Positions 23,845-31,931 of a DNA stretch of 34,186 nucleotides are shown here, one piece after another. The stretch comes from UBA7185 sp964606855. GTDB lineage: Bacteria > Bacillota > Peptococcia > Peptococcales > Peptococcaceae. The notes under the pieces are model-generated. The model was not told where the DNA came from, searched no databases, and was given only the letters and a program-made list of their open reading frames with translations. Position 1 is the first letter of the stretch. Every line of letters starts with the position of its first letter. Made by a program: the position numbers and the translations under genes. The stretch covers positions 1-34,186 of the forward strand of contig CAZSHM010000013.1 in the NCBI GenBank assembly GCA_964606855.1. Direction: 5' to 3'.

Positions 23845-25281
23845 TCACCGCGCACCGCGCCGCGCCGGCCCCCCGGTGCCGCCCACGGTCAGACCGCGGA
23901 TCTTCAGGGTGGGCTGCGCGTCGGCAACCGGAACGCCCTGCCCCTCTTTGCCACAGGTGCCGATGCCGTAGCCCAGATCCTCGCCCACCATCTCCACATT
24001 GCGCAGCGTCTCCGGCCCGTTTCCAGCCAGTGTCGCGCCGCGCACCGCCTGCGTGACCTCGCCGTCCTCGATCAGATACCCTTCGGATACATCGAAAACA
24101 TAGTCGCCATTCAGGCTGTCCACCTGCCCTCCGCCCATCCGCTTGACATACAGGCCGTACTCTGTGGAAGCGAGGATCTCCTCCACGCGATCCTGTCCCG
24201 GAGCGATATAGGTATTGCTCATGCGGGTGATCGGCTTATCCCGGTAGGATTCCCGCCGCCCGTTGCCGGTGCAGGCCGTGCCGGCGCGGGAGGCGGTCTC
24301 GCGGTCATTCATATAGCGCAGAAGGACGCCGTTCTCGATCAGCACTGTCCTCTGCCCCGGCGTCCCTTCGTCATCGAACCGGTAGCTGCCGTATTTCCCC
24401 GCGAGTGTCGCATCGTCCACGACCGTCACCAGTTCGGACGCCACCTGCTCCCCCAGTTTTCCGGCATAGGCAGACAGCCCCTTCTGAACCAGATCCCCTT
24501 CCAGACCGTGCCCGCAGGCCTCGTGGACCATCGTCCCGCCAGCCTCGCTGCCCAGCACCACCGTCATCCTGCCGGCGGGGCATGGCTGCGCGCCAAGGAG
24601 TGTCAGCGCCCGCTGCGCCGATTCCGCGCCCAACTGCGCCGCCGATTCCTCCTCCAGGAGTTCAAAGCCTCCGGCGCCACCCAGAGCGGCAAAGCCCGTC
24701 TGAATCTGCCCGTCCCGCTCAGCGATGCTGTTGCAGGCAAGCCGTAGCCGGACACGCGTATCCGCCGCGCAGACGCCTTCGCTGTTCGCGATCTGAACTT
24801 CCTGCCGCACATCCCCGTAGCTCAGGGAAACCTGACGGATCGCCGCATCCAAGGCCCGCGCTTCCGCATCGGCCACCCGCAGCAGCGCCACCTTGTCCGA
24901 AAAAGCGGCTGGTTTTGGCTCCGCGAGCGTCACAGGCGGAACCTGGGGCGGCATCTGAAACTCCAGCGCCGTCCGCTCGCGCTTGTGCGCCTGCGCAATC
25001 TGCCCCGCAAGCTCCGCCATCCGCATTCCTTCCTCCGCGGAAACCGCACTGCCATGTACATAGGACGTGCTCTCCCCCGCAATCACACGGATCCCCATGC
25101 CGCAGTCCAACCCTGTGCGGATCCGCTCGATCCGGCCGTCCTCACAGCTGAGGGATGTATGCGTTTCGCGCTCCAGGAATACTTCCGCGAAATCCGCGCC
25201 GGCCGCCAGCGCCGCGTTGAGCATTTCCTGCATTTCCCGCCGATCGATCTCCTGCACGGGGAACTCCTTCTCTGCCGTCAT
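23845..25281 (-). CDS. tldD: TldD-family zinc metalloprotease
   Basis: The catalytic partner of TldE. The 478-residue protein, close in length to the E. coli one, carries the zinc-binding motif HEACGH (HExxxH) near residue 253 within GGTMVHEACGHGLEGD, then YRFDDEGTPGQRTVLIENG and the C-terminal glycine-rich NVEMVGEDLGYGIGTCGK with a conserved cysteine. It cleaves small or unfolded peptides inside the complex. The start is ambiguous between ATG 25281 (AAAGGA about ten bases upstream) and ATG 25293 (spacing about four); I chose the first. It lies 50 bases after the GspJ-like gene and 56 before the GspK-like gene, inside the pilus operon. Confidence 0.94.
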   Translation of the reverse strand: MTAEKEFPVQEIDRREMQEMLNAALAAGADFAEVFLERETHTSLSCEDGRIERIRTGLDCGMGIRVIAGESTSYVHGSAVSAEEGMRMAELAGQIAQAHKRERTALEFQMPPQVPPVTLAEPKPAAFSDKVALLRVADAEARALDAAIRQVSLSYGDVRQEVQIANSEGVCAADTRVRLRLACNSIAERDGQIQTGFAALGGAGGFELLEEESAAQLGAESAQRALTLLGAQPCPAGRMTVVLGSEAGGTMVHEACGHGLEGDLVQKGLSAYAGKLGEQVASELVTVVDDATLAGKYGSYRFDDEGTPGQRTVLIENGVLLRYMNDRETASRAGTACTGNGRRESYRDKPITRMSNTYIAPGQDRVEEILASTEYGLYVKRMGGGQVDSLNGDYVFDVSEGYLIEDGEVTQAVRGATLAGNGPETLRNVEMVGEDLGYGIGTCGKEGQGVPVADAQPTLKIRGLTVGGTGGPARRGAR

Positions 25282-25331
25282 CCTCGCTCGCATCCTTTCC
25301 TTGTACCGCCGCACTGCCCCTGTATCCGGCT

Positions 25332-25907
25332 TCAGAGATATTCCGCCCCCGCCAGGCGCACCACACCCCTGCGCTCCAGCAGGGCATCCTGCCAACGGCC
25401 GGTCAGCACGAACATCACAGCCCGCACTTCCTCCGGTTCTTCGGTCTCCAGCCCGTTCTCATCCAGATAATACGCCCGCAGTGAGCGGATAAAATTGGCC
25501 ATCGGCTGCTTGTTTCTCTCTGTATCTTCCCTCCGGTACAGATTTTTCCCTTCTATCTGCCGATAGTAATGTTCCTCCTTCTGCGGATCCTCCTCCAAGG
25601 TGAGGTGCACGACGACATCCTGCTGCAGCTCCAGCCGAAAATGGTTGCAGGAGCGCACCGCGAGGCTCTTGGCAATCTCCTCCGTCAGAAAGGAGGAAGC
25701 CAGTGTCAGATTTTCCTCCAGTTCCAGCCGCGCGCTTCGCTGCCGGTACTGTCCAACCGAAGTAAAAAAGCAGGAGAGAAAAAACGAGGAGAGCAGGCCC
25801 GTCACAATCAGCACGACAAGAAGCTCTGCCAATGTAAAACCAGCCTGTCGTTCGGGATCCTTGTTCTCTGCCGGCAGTGCTGCCGGAAAGCTTCTTCTCT
25901 CTGTCAT
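25332..25907 (-). CDS. GspJ/PilW-like pseudopilin
   Basis: A 191-residue prepilin. After a polar leader of about 28 residues comes a clear prepilin-peptidase site, G followed by FTLAELLVVLIVTGLL, including the glutamate at +5, and a single transmembrane helix. The following helix (ARLELEENLTLASSFLTEEIAKSL) and the mostly beta C-terminal domain, with length near 200, fit the GspJ or PilW group. GGGAG lies nine bases before ATG 25907; the in-frame ATG 25934 has no ribosome site and overlaps the upstream gene. Four bases separate it from the preceding pseudopilin gene. Confidence 0.83.
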   Translation of the reverse strand: MTERRSFPAALPAENKDPERQAGFTLAELLVVLIVTGLLSSFFLSCFFTSVGQYRQRSARLELEENLTLASSFLTEEIAKSLAVRSCNHFRLELQQDVVVHLTLEEDPQKEEHYYRQIEGKNLYRREDTERNKQPMANFIRSLRAYYLDENGLETEEPEEVRAVMFVLTGRWQDALLERRGVVRLAGAEYL

Positions 25908-25911
25908 CCGC

Positions 25912-26250
25912 TCACACTCCCTTTTCTCCCACATAATAAAAGTGCCAAATGCGGCCTCCGCACTCCACTGTAACCTCCGTCTCCGTGAGATCCTCTCCGC
26001 AGGGGCGCTTCTCCGTCCGCACCGTCCACCCCGGAGGCACTGCGCAGTCCGCCCCGTTCAGCGCGCTCTGCCCCAGGGATAGCGCCTGACGCGCCTGCCA
26101 CCCGCCCGCCTGGCTCTTTTCCGCCACCAGGCTCCATTGATAGACGCTCTGCAGCACCAGCACGCAGATACAGAGACTGACCAAAAGTTCCGGCAAGGTG
26201 AACCCGTCCTCCTTCCGCCGCTTGGATCCCGCGGAAGGCTTGGGCGGCAT
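25912..26250 (-). CDS. GspI/PilV-like small pseudopilin
   Basis: A 112-residue prepilin with the cleavage site KEDG followed by FTLPELLVSLCICVLVLQSVY (written to twenty residues: FTLPELLVSLCICVLVLQSV) and the +5 glutamate. The short extracytoplasmic part has two cysteines (CAVPPGWTV and RPCGED) that could form a disulfide, plus a third in VECGGRIW. Size and position between the H-like and J-like genes suggest GspI. ATG 26250 is the best in-frame start; the ribosome site GAGGGTGG is about ten bases upstream. Confidence 0.8.
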   Translation of the reverse strand: MPPKPSAGSKRRKEDGFTLPELLVSLCICVLVLQSVYQWSLVAEKSQAGGWQARQALSLGQSALNGADCAVPPGWTVRTEKRPCGEDLTETEVTVECGGRIWHFYYVGEKGV

Positions 26251-26266
26251 CCGTCCGCATCCACCC

Positions 26267-26746
26267 TCATTCCAGGGCCTTTTTGACCACCCTGCTGCGC
26301 CCCGTGGTGTAATAGTAGACATAGCGCTGATACGCCCCCTTCTGCAGTAGAATGTGATTGTTTTTCCGGAACCGCTTGTCCGGGAAAATCTGAACCGACT
26401 GCGCTTCTATGCGATCCAGATTTCCTGGCAGGGTTCGATAGCGCAGATTCTTGCCCCCCATTCCCACCATCCGCACCATGTAGCGGTACGGCTGCCGGTC
26501 CTGATAAAAAAGAACCGTGACGTCCCGGTGCATGCGAAACGCTTGCTCCTGCGCCCAGCGCAGATCCCGGTGGATCTGATGAATCGTCAGATCCATCCGC
26601 AGTTCCTGCCAGACGCGGGCAAGGGACGGCATGGTAAACGCCATCACCGCGGCCATCAGCAGCAACGTGACCAAAATCTCCACGAGCGTAAACCCGAGTG
26701 CCCCGCGGGAAAACGTTCGCCGCAATCCGCCCAGATTCTGTTTCAT
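26267..26746 (-). CDS. GspH/ComGD-like pseudopilin
   Basis: A 159-residue prepilin with a leader of about 17 residues, then ALG followed by FTLVEILVTLLLMAAVMAF, with the +5 glutamate. The C-terminal domain contains the H-type pattern of a helix (IHQIHRDLRWAQEQAFRMH) followed by beta strands (DVTVLFYQDRQPYRYMV). GGGAGGA lies seven bases before ATG 26746. It is the third gene of the operon, 50 bases after the platform protein. A GspG-like major pilin and a prepilin peptidase are not seen in the window. Confidence 0.85.
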   Translation of the reverse strand: MKQNLGGLRRTFSRGALGFTLVEILVTLLLMAAVMAFTMPSLARVWQELRMDLTIHQIHRDLRWAQEQAFRMHRDVTVLFYQDRQPYRYMVRMVGMGGKNLRYRTLPGNLDRIEAQSVQIFPDKRFRKNNHILLQKGAYQRYVYYYTTGRSRVVKKALE

Positions 26747-26796
26747 ACGCCATTCCTCCCTAGAAGCCGCACACACGGCTGCCGTCTCCGCGGCGG

Positions 26797-28089
26797 CTAA
26801 AGCAGATACTGGTAAGAGCGCACCAGCGGCAAAAAGAGCCCGCTCGCCAGAGCCAGCACCATCAGACCGATGAAGACCACCAGGCACGGCTCCAAGAGGC
26901 CGGTCAGCGTCTGCAGGCGCTGCTGGAACTGGTGCTGATAGTAGCCGCAGAGCTGCAGCAGCCCCTCCGACAGCGTTCCGGTCGCCTCGCTCACGCGGAG
27001 CATCTGTCCCGCCATGCGCGGCACGAAACTGCACTGGGCGATGTCCGCGCCGAAGGAATGCCCTTCCGCTACACGCGCGGACAGACGCTCCAGTTCCCCG
27101 ACAAACAGCCCTCGTCGATAAATCTGTTGCAGCGCTTCCAGCGCGCGCGGCAGAAGCATCCCTCCCGTGAGCATCAGCCCCAGGGCCTGGCTGATCTGGA
27201 TGAACCAGTACTGTTGGTAGAGCCGCCCCGCCAGCGGCAGGCGCAGAAGGAGCGCGTGCATCCTCTCCCGCCAGCGCGGCTGCCGCAGCAGATAGGTAAG
27301 CGCGGCGGCTGCCAGCGCGATCAGACAGGCCCCGCAGAACAGCATCTGCCGCCAGTGGAGCTGTACCCAGCCCGCCAGCGCCAAGAGCGTGCGCGTGAGC
27401 TGCGGGAGCTCCGCTTCAAAATTGTCGTAGGTCTGGACGATGGCAGGGGCCACAAAGATGCACATGGCCGCCAGCGCCGCCCCCATCAGCACCACGAGAA
27501 GCGCGGGATAGAAGAGGGCCGCCCCCAACAGCTGTTTGTTTTGCTGCTGCTTTTGAAAATAGATCGCCGCCTGTTCCAGCGTCTTGGGCAGCGCGCCGCT
27601 CTGTTCTCCCGCAAGCACAAATTCCAGCAGAACCGGAGGAAACCCGATCTCGCTTTTCCCCAGAGCCTGCGCCAGAGAACTGCCCTGTCGCACCTGCGCC
27701 TCCGCGTCCAGCAGAAACGCGCGGCACACCGCCTGCTCCAGCTCCGTGCCCAACAGCAGGAGCGCCGCCGGCAGAGCCATTCCGCCGGAGAGGGCGAACG
27801 AAAGCTGCCGGCAGATGACAAAGAGCTGCCGATCCGAGAGCCGCCTTCGGAGCAAGCCCTTGGAGGTCCCGAAACGGATCTCCTTCCCCAGCAAAGCTCT
27901 TCCGCGCTCCCAAAGCCCGCGTCCGCCCTCTGTTTGCTCCGGATTCAGCGCCTCTGCACCCGTCTCTCCCGGAACGGTCTTCTCCGCAGGCGTCTCCTCC
28001 GGACTTGCCTCCTGACGCTCCACATCCGGCATTTGCGCCTTTTTCCTCCGCTTGATCATCTCTCCGTCCCCTCCCGCTCTCTCAGACAT
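26797..28089 (-). CDS. pilC: Type IV pilus/type II secretion inner-membrane platform protein
   Basis: The 430-residue protein has two repeats of the GspF/PilC cytoplasmic helical domain. The first starts with FVICRQLSFALSGGMALPAAL, shortened here to LSFALSGGMALPAAL. The second starts with WFIQISQALGLMLTGGMLL. Each is followed by transmembrane helices, and the end LEPCLVVFIGLMVLALASG is typical. The N-terminal 75 residues are polar, acidic and variable. The protein anchors the ATPase and drives pilin assembly. The ATG at 28089 directly follows the pilB stop; ATG 28059 has a stronger ribosome site (GGGAGGGG) and may be the true start. ComGB-like is an equally good name. Confidence 0.92.
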   Translation of the reverse strand: MSERAGGDGEMIKRRKKAQMPDVERQEASPEETPAEKTVPGETGAEALNPEQTEGGRGLWERGRALLGKEIRFGTSKGLLRRRLSDRQLFVICRQLSFALSGGMALPAALLLLGTELEQAVCRAFLLDAEAQVRQGSSLAQALGKSEIGFPPVLLEFVLAGEQSGALPKTLEQAAIYFQKQQQNKQLLGAALFYPALLVVLMGAALAAMCIFVAPAIVQTYDNFEAELPQLTRTLLALAGWVQLHWRQMLFCGACLIALAAAALTYLLRQPRWRERMHALLLRLPLAGRLYQQYWFIQISQALGLMLTGGMLLPRALEALQQIYRRGLFVGELERLSARVAEGHSFGADIAQCSFVPRMAGQMLRVSEATGTLSEGLLQLCGYYQHQFQQRLQTLTGLLEPCLVVFIGLMVLALASGLFLPLVRSYQYLL

Positions 28090-29244
28090 CTACTGCTCCG
28101 CCTGCCACATTTCCGGTCCCAGCACCGCAACGACATCCTCCGCCGTCGTCTTTCCGGCCCGCACCTTTGCGCGCCCGTCCTCCGTCAGCGAGGAAAATCC
28201 CGCCGCAATCTCCGCCTCCCGCTCTAAAAAAGTCTCGTACCGGGTCAACTGCTGCCGCATTTGCCTGTCGCAGCGCAGCACCTCCTGCAGCGCCAGCCGC
28301 CCTCCGCCCCGGCGGCGCACCAGGCGCTGCGCGATGACGCCGTTCAGACAGCTGGCCAGGAGAAAGGAGGCGATCCCCATCTCCACCAGCCGTTCCACCG
28401 CGCCCAGGGCCGTGCCCGTGTGCAGGGAGGCCAGAACCAGATGCCCGGTGTATGCCAGCCGCAGCGCGATCTCCGCCGATTCCAGATCGCGGATTTCCCC
28501 CACCATGACGATATCCGGATCCTGCCGCAGGATGCTGCGCAGTCCCCTGGCAAAGGTGAGCCCTGTCCGCTCGTTGATCTGCACCTGATTGATGCCCTGC
28601 ATCTCGTACTCCACCGGATCCTCCAGCGTCACGATGTTGCCGCCGCGCTCCCGGAGCGCCGCCAGCATACTGTAGAGGGTCGTCGTCTTGCCGCTGCCGG
28701 TCGGACCGCAGATGAGCAGGAGCCCGCTCGGCAGCCGCAGGAGTTCCCGCACCTGTGCAAGATTCTCCCGTGAAAAGTCTAGCTCCTCCAGACGCATGAG
28801 CTTTTCCCGCTGCCCCAGAATGCGCAGCACCAATTTTTCCCCCTGTAAAAGCGGCAGGGTAGAGATGCGCAGATCGTACTGCTGCCCCCGCCAATCGACG
28901 GCCAGATGCCCGTCCTGCGGCAAGCGTTTCTCTGTGATGTCCAGATCCGCCATCACTTTGAGCCGGTTGATCAGCTGCTGCCGCAGGCCGCCCTCCAAAC
29001 TCCGCAGAACCGCAAGTTCCCCGTCACAGCGCAGCCGCACCAGGAGCCCCTCCTCCCGCGGCTCCAGATGTATGTCGCTGGCGCCGCGCGCCAGCGCCTC
29101 CCCCAAAATCTCGTCTACCACGGCAGACGCAGTCCCCGCATCCTGCGCATCCCGCTGAATCTCATGCACGCGCTGCCCCGGCAGCATGTCCTGCAGCCGT
29201 GCGGCATAGAGCGCCGACGCCTGCAGCGTTTCCTTTTGTGCCAT
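28090..29244 (-). CDS. pilB: PilB/GspE/ComGA-type assembly ATPase, short form
   Basis: The 384-residue hexameric ATPase powers pseudopilus extension. It has ASDIHLEPREEGLLVRLRCDG at the start of the conserved region, Walker A GPTGSGKTTT near residue 183, the Asp box NIVTLEDPVEYEM, Walker B DPDIVMVGEIRDLESA, and the His box GHLVLASLHTGTA. Compared with PilB it lacks the N-terminal MshEN domain, and the place where PilB has a four-cysteine zinc motif reads RLVRRRGGGRLALQEVLRC with one cysteine. In this it resembles ComGA of the competence pseudopilus. GGGAG and AAAGG precede ATG 29244. First gene of the operon. Confidence 0.94.
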   Translation of the reverse strand: MAQKETLQASALYAARLQDMLPGQRVHEIQRDAQDAGTASAVVDEILGEALARGASDIHLEPREEGLLVRLRCDGELAVLRSLEGGLRQQLINRLKVMADLDITEKRLPQDGHLAVDWRGQQYDLRISTLPLLQGEKLVLRILGQREKLMRLEELDFSRENLAQVRELLRLPSGLLLICGPTGSGKTTTLYSMLAALRERGGNIVTLEDPVEYEMQGINQVQINERTGLTFARGLRSILRQDPDIVMVGEIRDLESAEIALRLAYTGHLVLASLHTGTALGAVERLVEMGIASFLLASCLNGVIAQRLVRRRGGGRLALQEVLRCDRQMRQQLTRYETFLEREAEIAAGFSSLTEDGRAKVRAGKTTAEDVVAVLGPEMWQAEQ

Positions 29245-29282
29245 CCTTCTCCCGCCTTTCCGTCTCAGGCTTTACAGATATT

Positions 29283-29311
29283 ACCATATCACGGGCGATG
29301 CGGGCTGGCAA
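29283..29311 (-). promoter_or_regulatory. Promoter of the pilus-tld operon
   Basis: TTGCCA (29311-29306), a 17-base spacer and TATGGT (29288-29283). The leader would be about 30 bases. It lies between the preceding operon's terminator and pilB. Confidence 0.65.
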
Positions 29312-29346
29312 GAACCCTCTTCCGACAGGATGCGCGCGGCAAGAAA

Positions 29347-29394
29347 AAAAGAAGGAAGCGGAGCCCCCTTCTTCAGACTCCGCTTCCTTCTTTT
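29347..29394. terminator. Bidirectional terminator after the lysine operon
   Basis: AAAAGAAGGAAGCGGAG (29347-29363) pairs perfectly with CTCCGCTTCCTTCTTTT (29378-29394) around a 14-base loop. Confidence 0.93.
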
Positions 29395-29500
29395 ATCACA
29401 CAACCGCCAATTCCCGGCGCAAACCGCGGAAAATCGAGCGTATTCCAAAGCGGTCGCACAAACTTCTCTCAACAAAGAATAAAATATCGCTTGCCGTCTC

Positions 29501-29833
29501 TCAATCCTGAGACGGCGCTCCCTCCCCGCCGTACCACTCCGACAACAGGGAGAAGGCCCGATCCGCATCCAGCTCTCTCTCCGAGACATCTCCGCAGCGC
29601 GCCTCCAGAAGCGCATTCTCCGCCTGCAGGTCTGCTTTGACCCGGATCAGGCGCAGATCACGGCGGCTGCGGAGGCAGATCCAGCAGGTGCGGTCATCGC
29701 GGTCGGAGACAAAGGAGATCCCGCGCTCCCGCAGCATCCGTTTCAGGCGCTCCAGCTCCGCGCGGGCCGCGGAAGTTCCCATCCCGCCCGTCAGCAGATT
29801 CCAGACCTGTTCGTCAGGATTCGTCAGGATCAT
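29501..29833 (-). CDS. Orphan protein at the end of the lysine operon
   Basis: I do not recognise this 110-residue protein. It begins MILTNPDEQVWNLLTGG, has a basic helical segment, one CWIC pair followed by LRSRRDLRLIRV, and an acidic helical C-terminus. There is no signal peptide or membrane segment. GGGGGAG is seven bases before ATG 29833, which lies 20 bases inside the end of the thioesterase gene, so translation is probably coupled. The CxxC could be redox-active or hold a metal together with C-terminal residues; only one further cysteine (ARCGD) is present. Confidence 0.75.
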   Translation of the reverse strand: MILTNPDEQVWNLLTGGMGTSAARAELERLKRMLRERGISFVSDRDDRTCWICLRSRRDLRLIRVKADLQAENALLEARCGDVSERELDADRAFSLLSEWYGGEGAPSQD

Positions 29834-30281
29834 GTTCGCGCTCCCCCGACGGCGCTGTCTCCGTCTCCGCCTCGCTCTGGCGCAGGAACAGGCTGTGCCA
29901 CTCCGGTTTGACACGGGCCAGCGTCACGGGACGGCCGTCCCGATTGACAAAGCAGTGCTCCGTCTCGCCCGTGCAGCGCACCTTGCCGTCGCTGCCGCGC
30001 ACCACATAGGCGACGCGCATCCGGAACCCGGTGTACTTCTGGATCGTCGACTCGATGGTGACGGTCTCGCCGTACAGAACTTTTGACTTGTAGCGGCACG
30101 ATATCTCCAGCACAGGGCTGGCGATGCCTTCTGTCTCCATCGCCGCGTAGGGCAGACCGACCGCCTCCAAAAAATCGCATCGCGCCTCCTCAAACCAGTG
30201 GATATAATTGGCGTGATGGACGATCCCCATCTGATCCGTCTCGTAATACTGTACCTTGTGCCGATACAGATGCACGTTCAA
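29814..30281 (-). CDS. YbgC/FadM-like acyl-CoA thioesterase
   Basis: A 155-residue hotdog-fold thioesterase of the 4HBT class. The family signature YYETDQMGIVHHANYIHWFEEAR is split here as YYETDQMGIVHHANY, with catalytic Asp16 in the ETDQMG turn, followed by HWFEEARCDFLEAVGLPYA and SPVLEISCRYKSKVLYGETV. Such enzymes hydrolyse short-chain acyl-CoA or aromatic-CoA esters in the cytoplasm; the substrate is unknown. The start is taken as TTG 30281 with AAGGG six bases before it; GTG 30275 is the alternative. The frame is open upstream but without support. Downstream of the nicotinamidase-like gene in the lysine operon. Confidence 0.9.
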   Translation of the reverse strand: MNVHLYRHKVQYYETDQMGIVHHANYIHWFEEARCDFLEAVGLPYAAMETEGIASPVLEISCRYKSKVLYGETVTIESTIQKYTGFRMRVAYVVRGSDGKVRCTGETEHCFVNRDGRPVTLARVKPEWHSLFLRQSEAETETAPSGEREHDPDES

Positions 30282-30362
30282 CAGACACCCTTCTTTCTTC
30301 AAAGTTCCCTGCGCCCGCAATCGGCGGACAAAGCAACAGCGCCGCGCGAGGAGCAAGGGCGT

Positions 30363-30878
30363 TCAGCGAATCTCGATCTGGCACTGCGCCATGGCGCGCA
30401 GCGCCTGTTCATGGTTTTCCGGCGTCGTCCCGGCACAGCAGCCGCCGTCCACCGAGATCGCCGCCTGCGGCAGAAACGCTTTGATCAGGAGCGCGTTGGA
30501 AATCACACAGATATCCGTGCAGACGCCGACCAGTTCGATCTCTGTGCAGCCCGCCTCCTCCAGATAACGGGCCAGCTCCACGCTGCCGAACGTTCCCTTG
30601 TCAAAGACCGGCGCTCCGGCAATGCGCAGCGATGGCTCGATCTCCCAGCCGGAGGAATAGCGCAGGCAGTGCGGCACCGGCAGTTTCTGCCCCTCCCGGG
30701 TGTCCAGGTAGTCCGCGCTGTGGGTATCGCGGGTGAAGACCACCTGCCAGCCTTCCCGCTCCGCCCGCGCGATTCTGCTCCGCACAGCGCCGACAATGGC
30801 CTGCGCCTCCCGCGTCCCCAGACTGCCCGTGATAAAATCGTTCTGCATATCGACCACCACTAAAATACTCTGGCCCAT
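30363..30878 (-). CDS. Nicotinamidase-like cysteine hydrolase
   Basis: A 171-residue isochorismatase-fold hydrolase with the catalytic triad Asp10 (VVVDMQNDF), Lys94 (FDKGTFGS) and Cys120 (GVCTDICV). Asp51 and His53 in TRDTHSADY and His70 in VPHC match the metal-binding positions of nicotinamidase, so conversion of nicotinamide to nicotinate for NAD salvage is the best guess. Related hydrolases of unknown substrate share this make-up. GGAG lies six bases before ATG 30878. It is 94 bases after dapA with no terminator between, so it should respond to the lysine riboswitch. Confidence 0.87.
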   Translation of the reverse strand: MGQSILVVVDMQNDFITGSLGTREAQAIVGAVRSRIARAEREGWQVVFTRDTHSADYLDTREGQKLPVPHCLRYSSGWEIEPSLRIAGAPVFDKGTFGSVELARYLEEAGCTEIELVGVCTDICVISNALLIKAFLPQAAISVDGGCCAGTTPENHEQALRAMAQCQIEIR

Positions 30879-30972
30879 CGTTCTCTCCTTCTTTCCCCCC
30901 GGATTCTCCCCTCGTTTCGGATCTCTCTCCGGCACGCATCCCACATACCGCGCCGGCGTTCCCGCGCACGCG

Positions 30973-31851
30973 TTACAAGAGTCCCAGATCCTGCATGCTC
31001 TTCCGCACCGCCGCCTTCTCCGCCTCATTCGCCTCCGCCAGGGGCAGACGCACTTTGCCGTTGCCGATCCCCAGCTGGCTCAGGGCGTACTTGACCGGCA
31101 CGGGGTTGGATGTGATGAACAGCGACTTAAAGATCGGATAGAGCCGCTGATGCAGCGCCGCGGCCTCACGGACACGCCCGTCCACGTAGGCGTCCACCAT
31201 GGCGTGCAGCGAATCTCCGACCACATGGGAGGCCACGCTGATGATGCCGTATGCGCCCACCGACAGCATCGGGAGCGTCATAGAATCATCGCCGCTGTAG
31301 ACGCGGAACCCGTCCGGCAGGAGCGTCATCAGTTTGCTGACCTGCTCGATGCTGCCGCCCGCTTCTTTGAGCGCCACGATGTTGGGAATCTGTGCCAGGC
31401 GCAGGATCAGCTCTGGTGTCATATTGACGCCGCAGCGCCCCGGAATGTTGTAGAGAAGGATCGGAAGCGAAGTCGCCTCGGCAACCGCGCGGAAATGCTG
31501 ATAGAGCCCCTCCTGCGAAGGCTTGTTGTAGTAGGGCGCGACAACCAGAAGTCCGTCCACGCCTAGATCCTCCATCTCGCGGGCCGCCTCAATGGTGGTC
31601 TTGGTGCAGTTGGTGCCCACGCCGACGATGATGTCCGTGCGCTCCCCCACCGCCTCTTTGACCGCCCGGACAATCTGCCGTTTCTCCTCGTGCGTCAGGG
31701 TCGGCGTCTCCGCCGTGGTGCCGCAGACCACAAGCCCGTCACTGCCGTGCTCCGTCAGGTACTCCGCAAGCTGTTTGACCCCGGCGTAATCGACTTCCTC
31801 GTCGTCGGTGAACGGCGTTACCATCGCCGTCATAACTCTGCCAAATTCCAT
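30973..31851 (-). CDS. dapA: 4-hydroxy-tetrahydrodipicolinate synthase
   Basis: DapA condenses pyruvate with aspartate semialdehyde, the first committed step to diaminopimelate and lysine. The 292-residue protein has VMTAMVTPFTDDEEVDY, GTTAETPTLTHEE, the tyrosine in PYYNKPSQEGLYQHF, YNIPGRCGVNM, and the Schiff-base lysine in NIVALKEAGG. AAAGGAGGT is about eight bases before ATG 31851. Third gene of the operon, after asd, which makes one of its substrates. Lysine feedback inhibition of the enzyme itself cannot be judged by eye. Confidence 0.97.
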   Translation of the reverse strand: MEFGRVMTAMVTPFTDDEEVDYAGVKQLAEYLTEHGSDGLVVCGTTAETPTLTHEEKRQIVRAVKEAVGERTDIIVGVGTNCTKTTIEAAREMEDLGVDGLLVVAPYYNKPSQEGLYQHFRAVAEATSLPILLYNIPGRCGVNMTPELILRLAQIPNIVALKEAGGSIEQVSKLMTLLPDGFRVYSGDDSMTLPMLSVGAYGIISVASHVVGDSLHAMVDAYVDGRVREAAALHQRLYPIFKSLFITSNPVPVKYALSQLGIGNGKVRLPLAEANEAEKAAVRKSMQDLGLL

Positions 31852-31931
31852 GGGATGAACCTCCTTTGATCTCTGAAAGATGAAACCGTTGCAGCCTTGT
31901 GCGCCGCCATCACCTGAAAAGGCGCGTCCGC

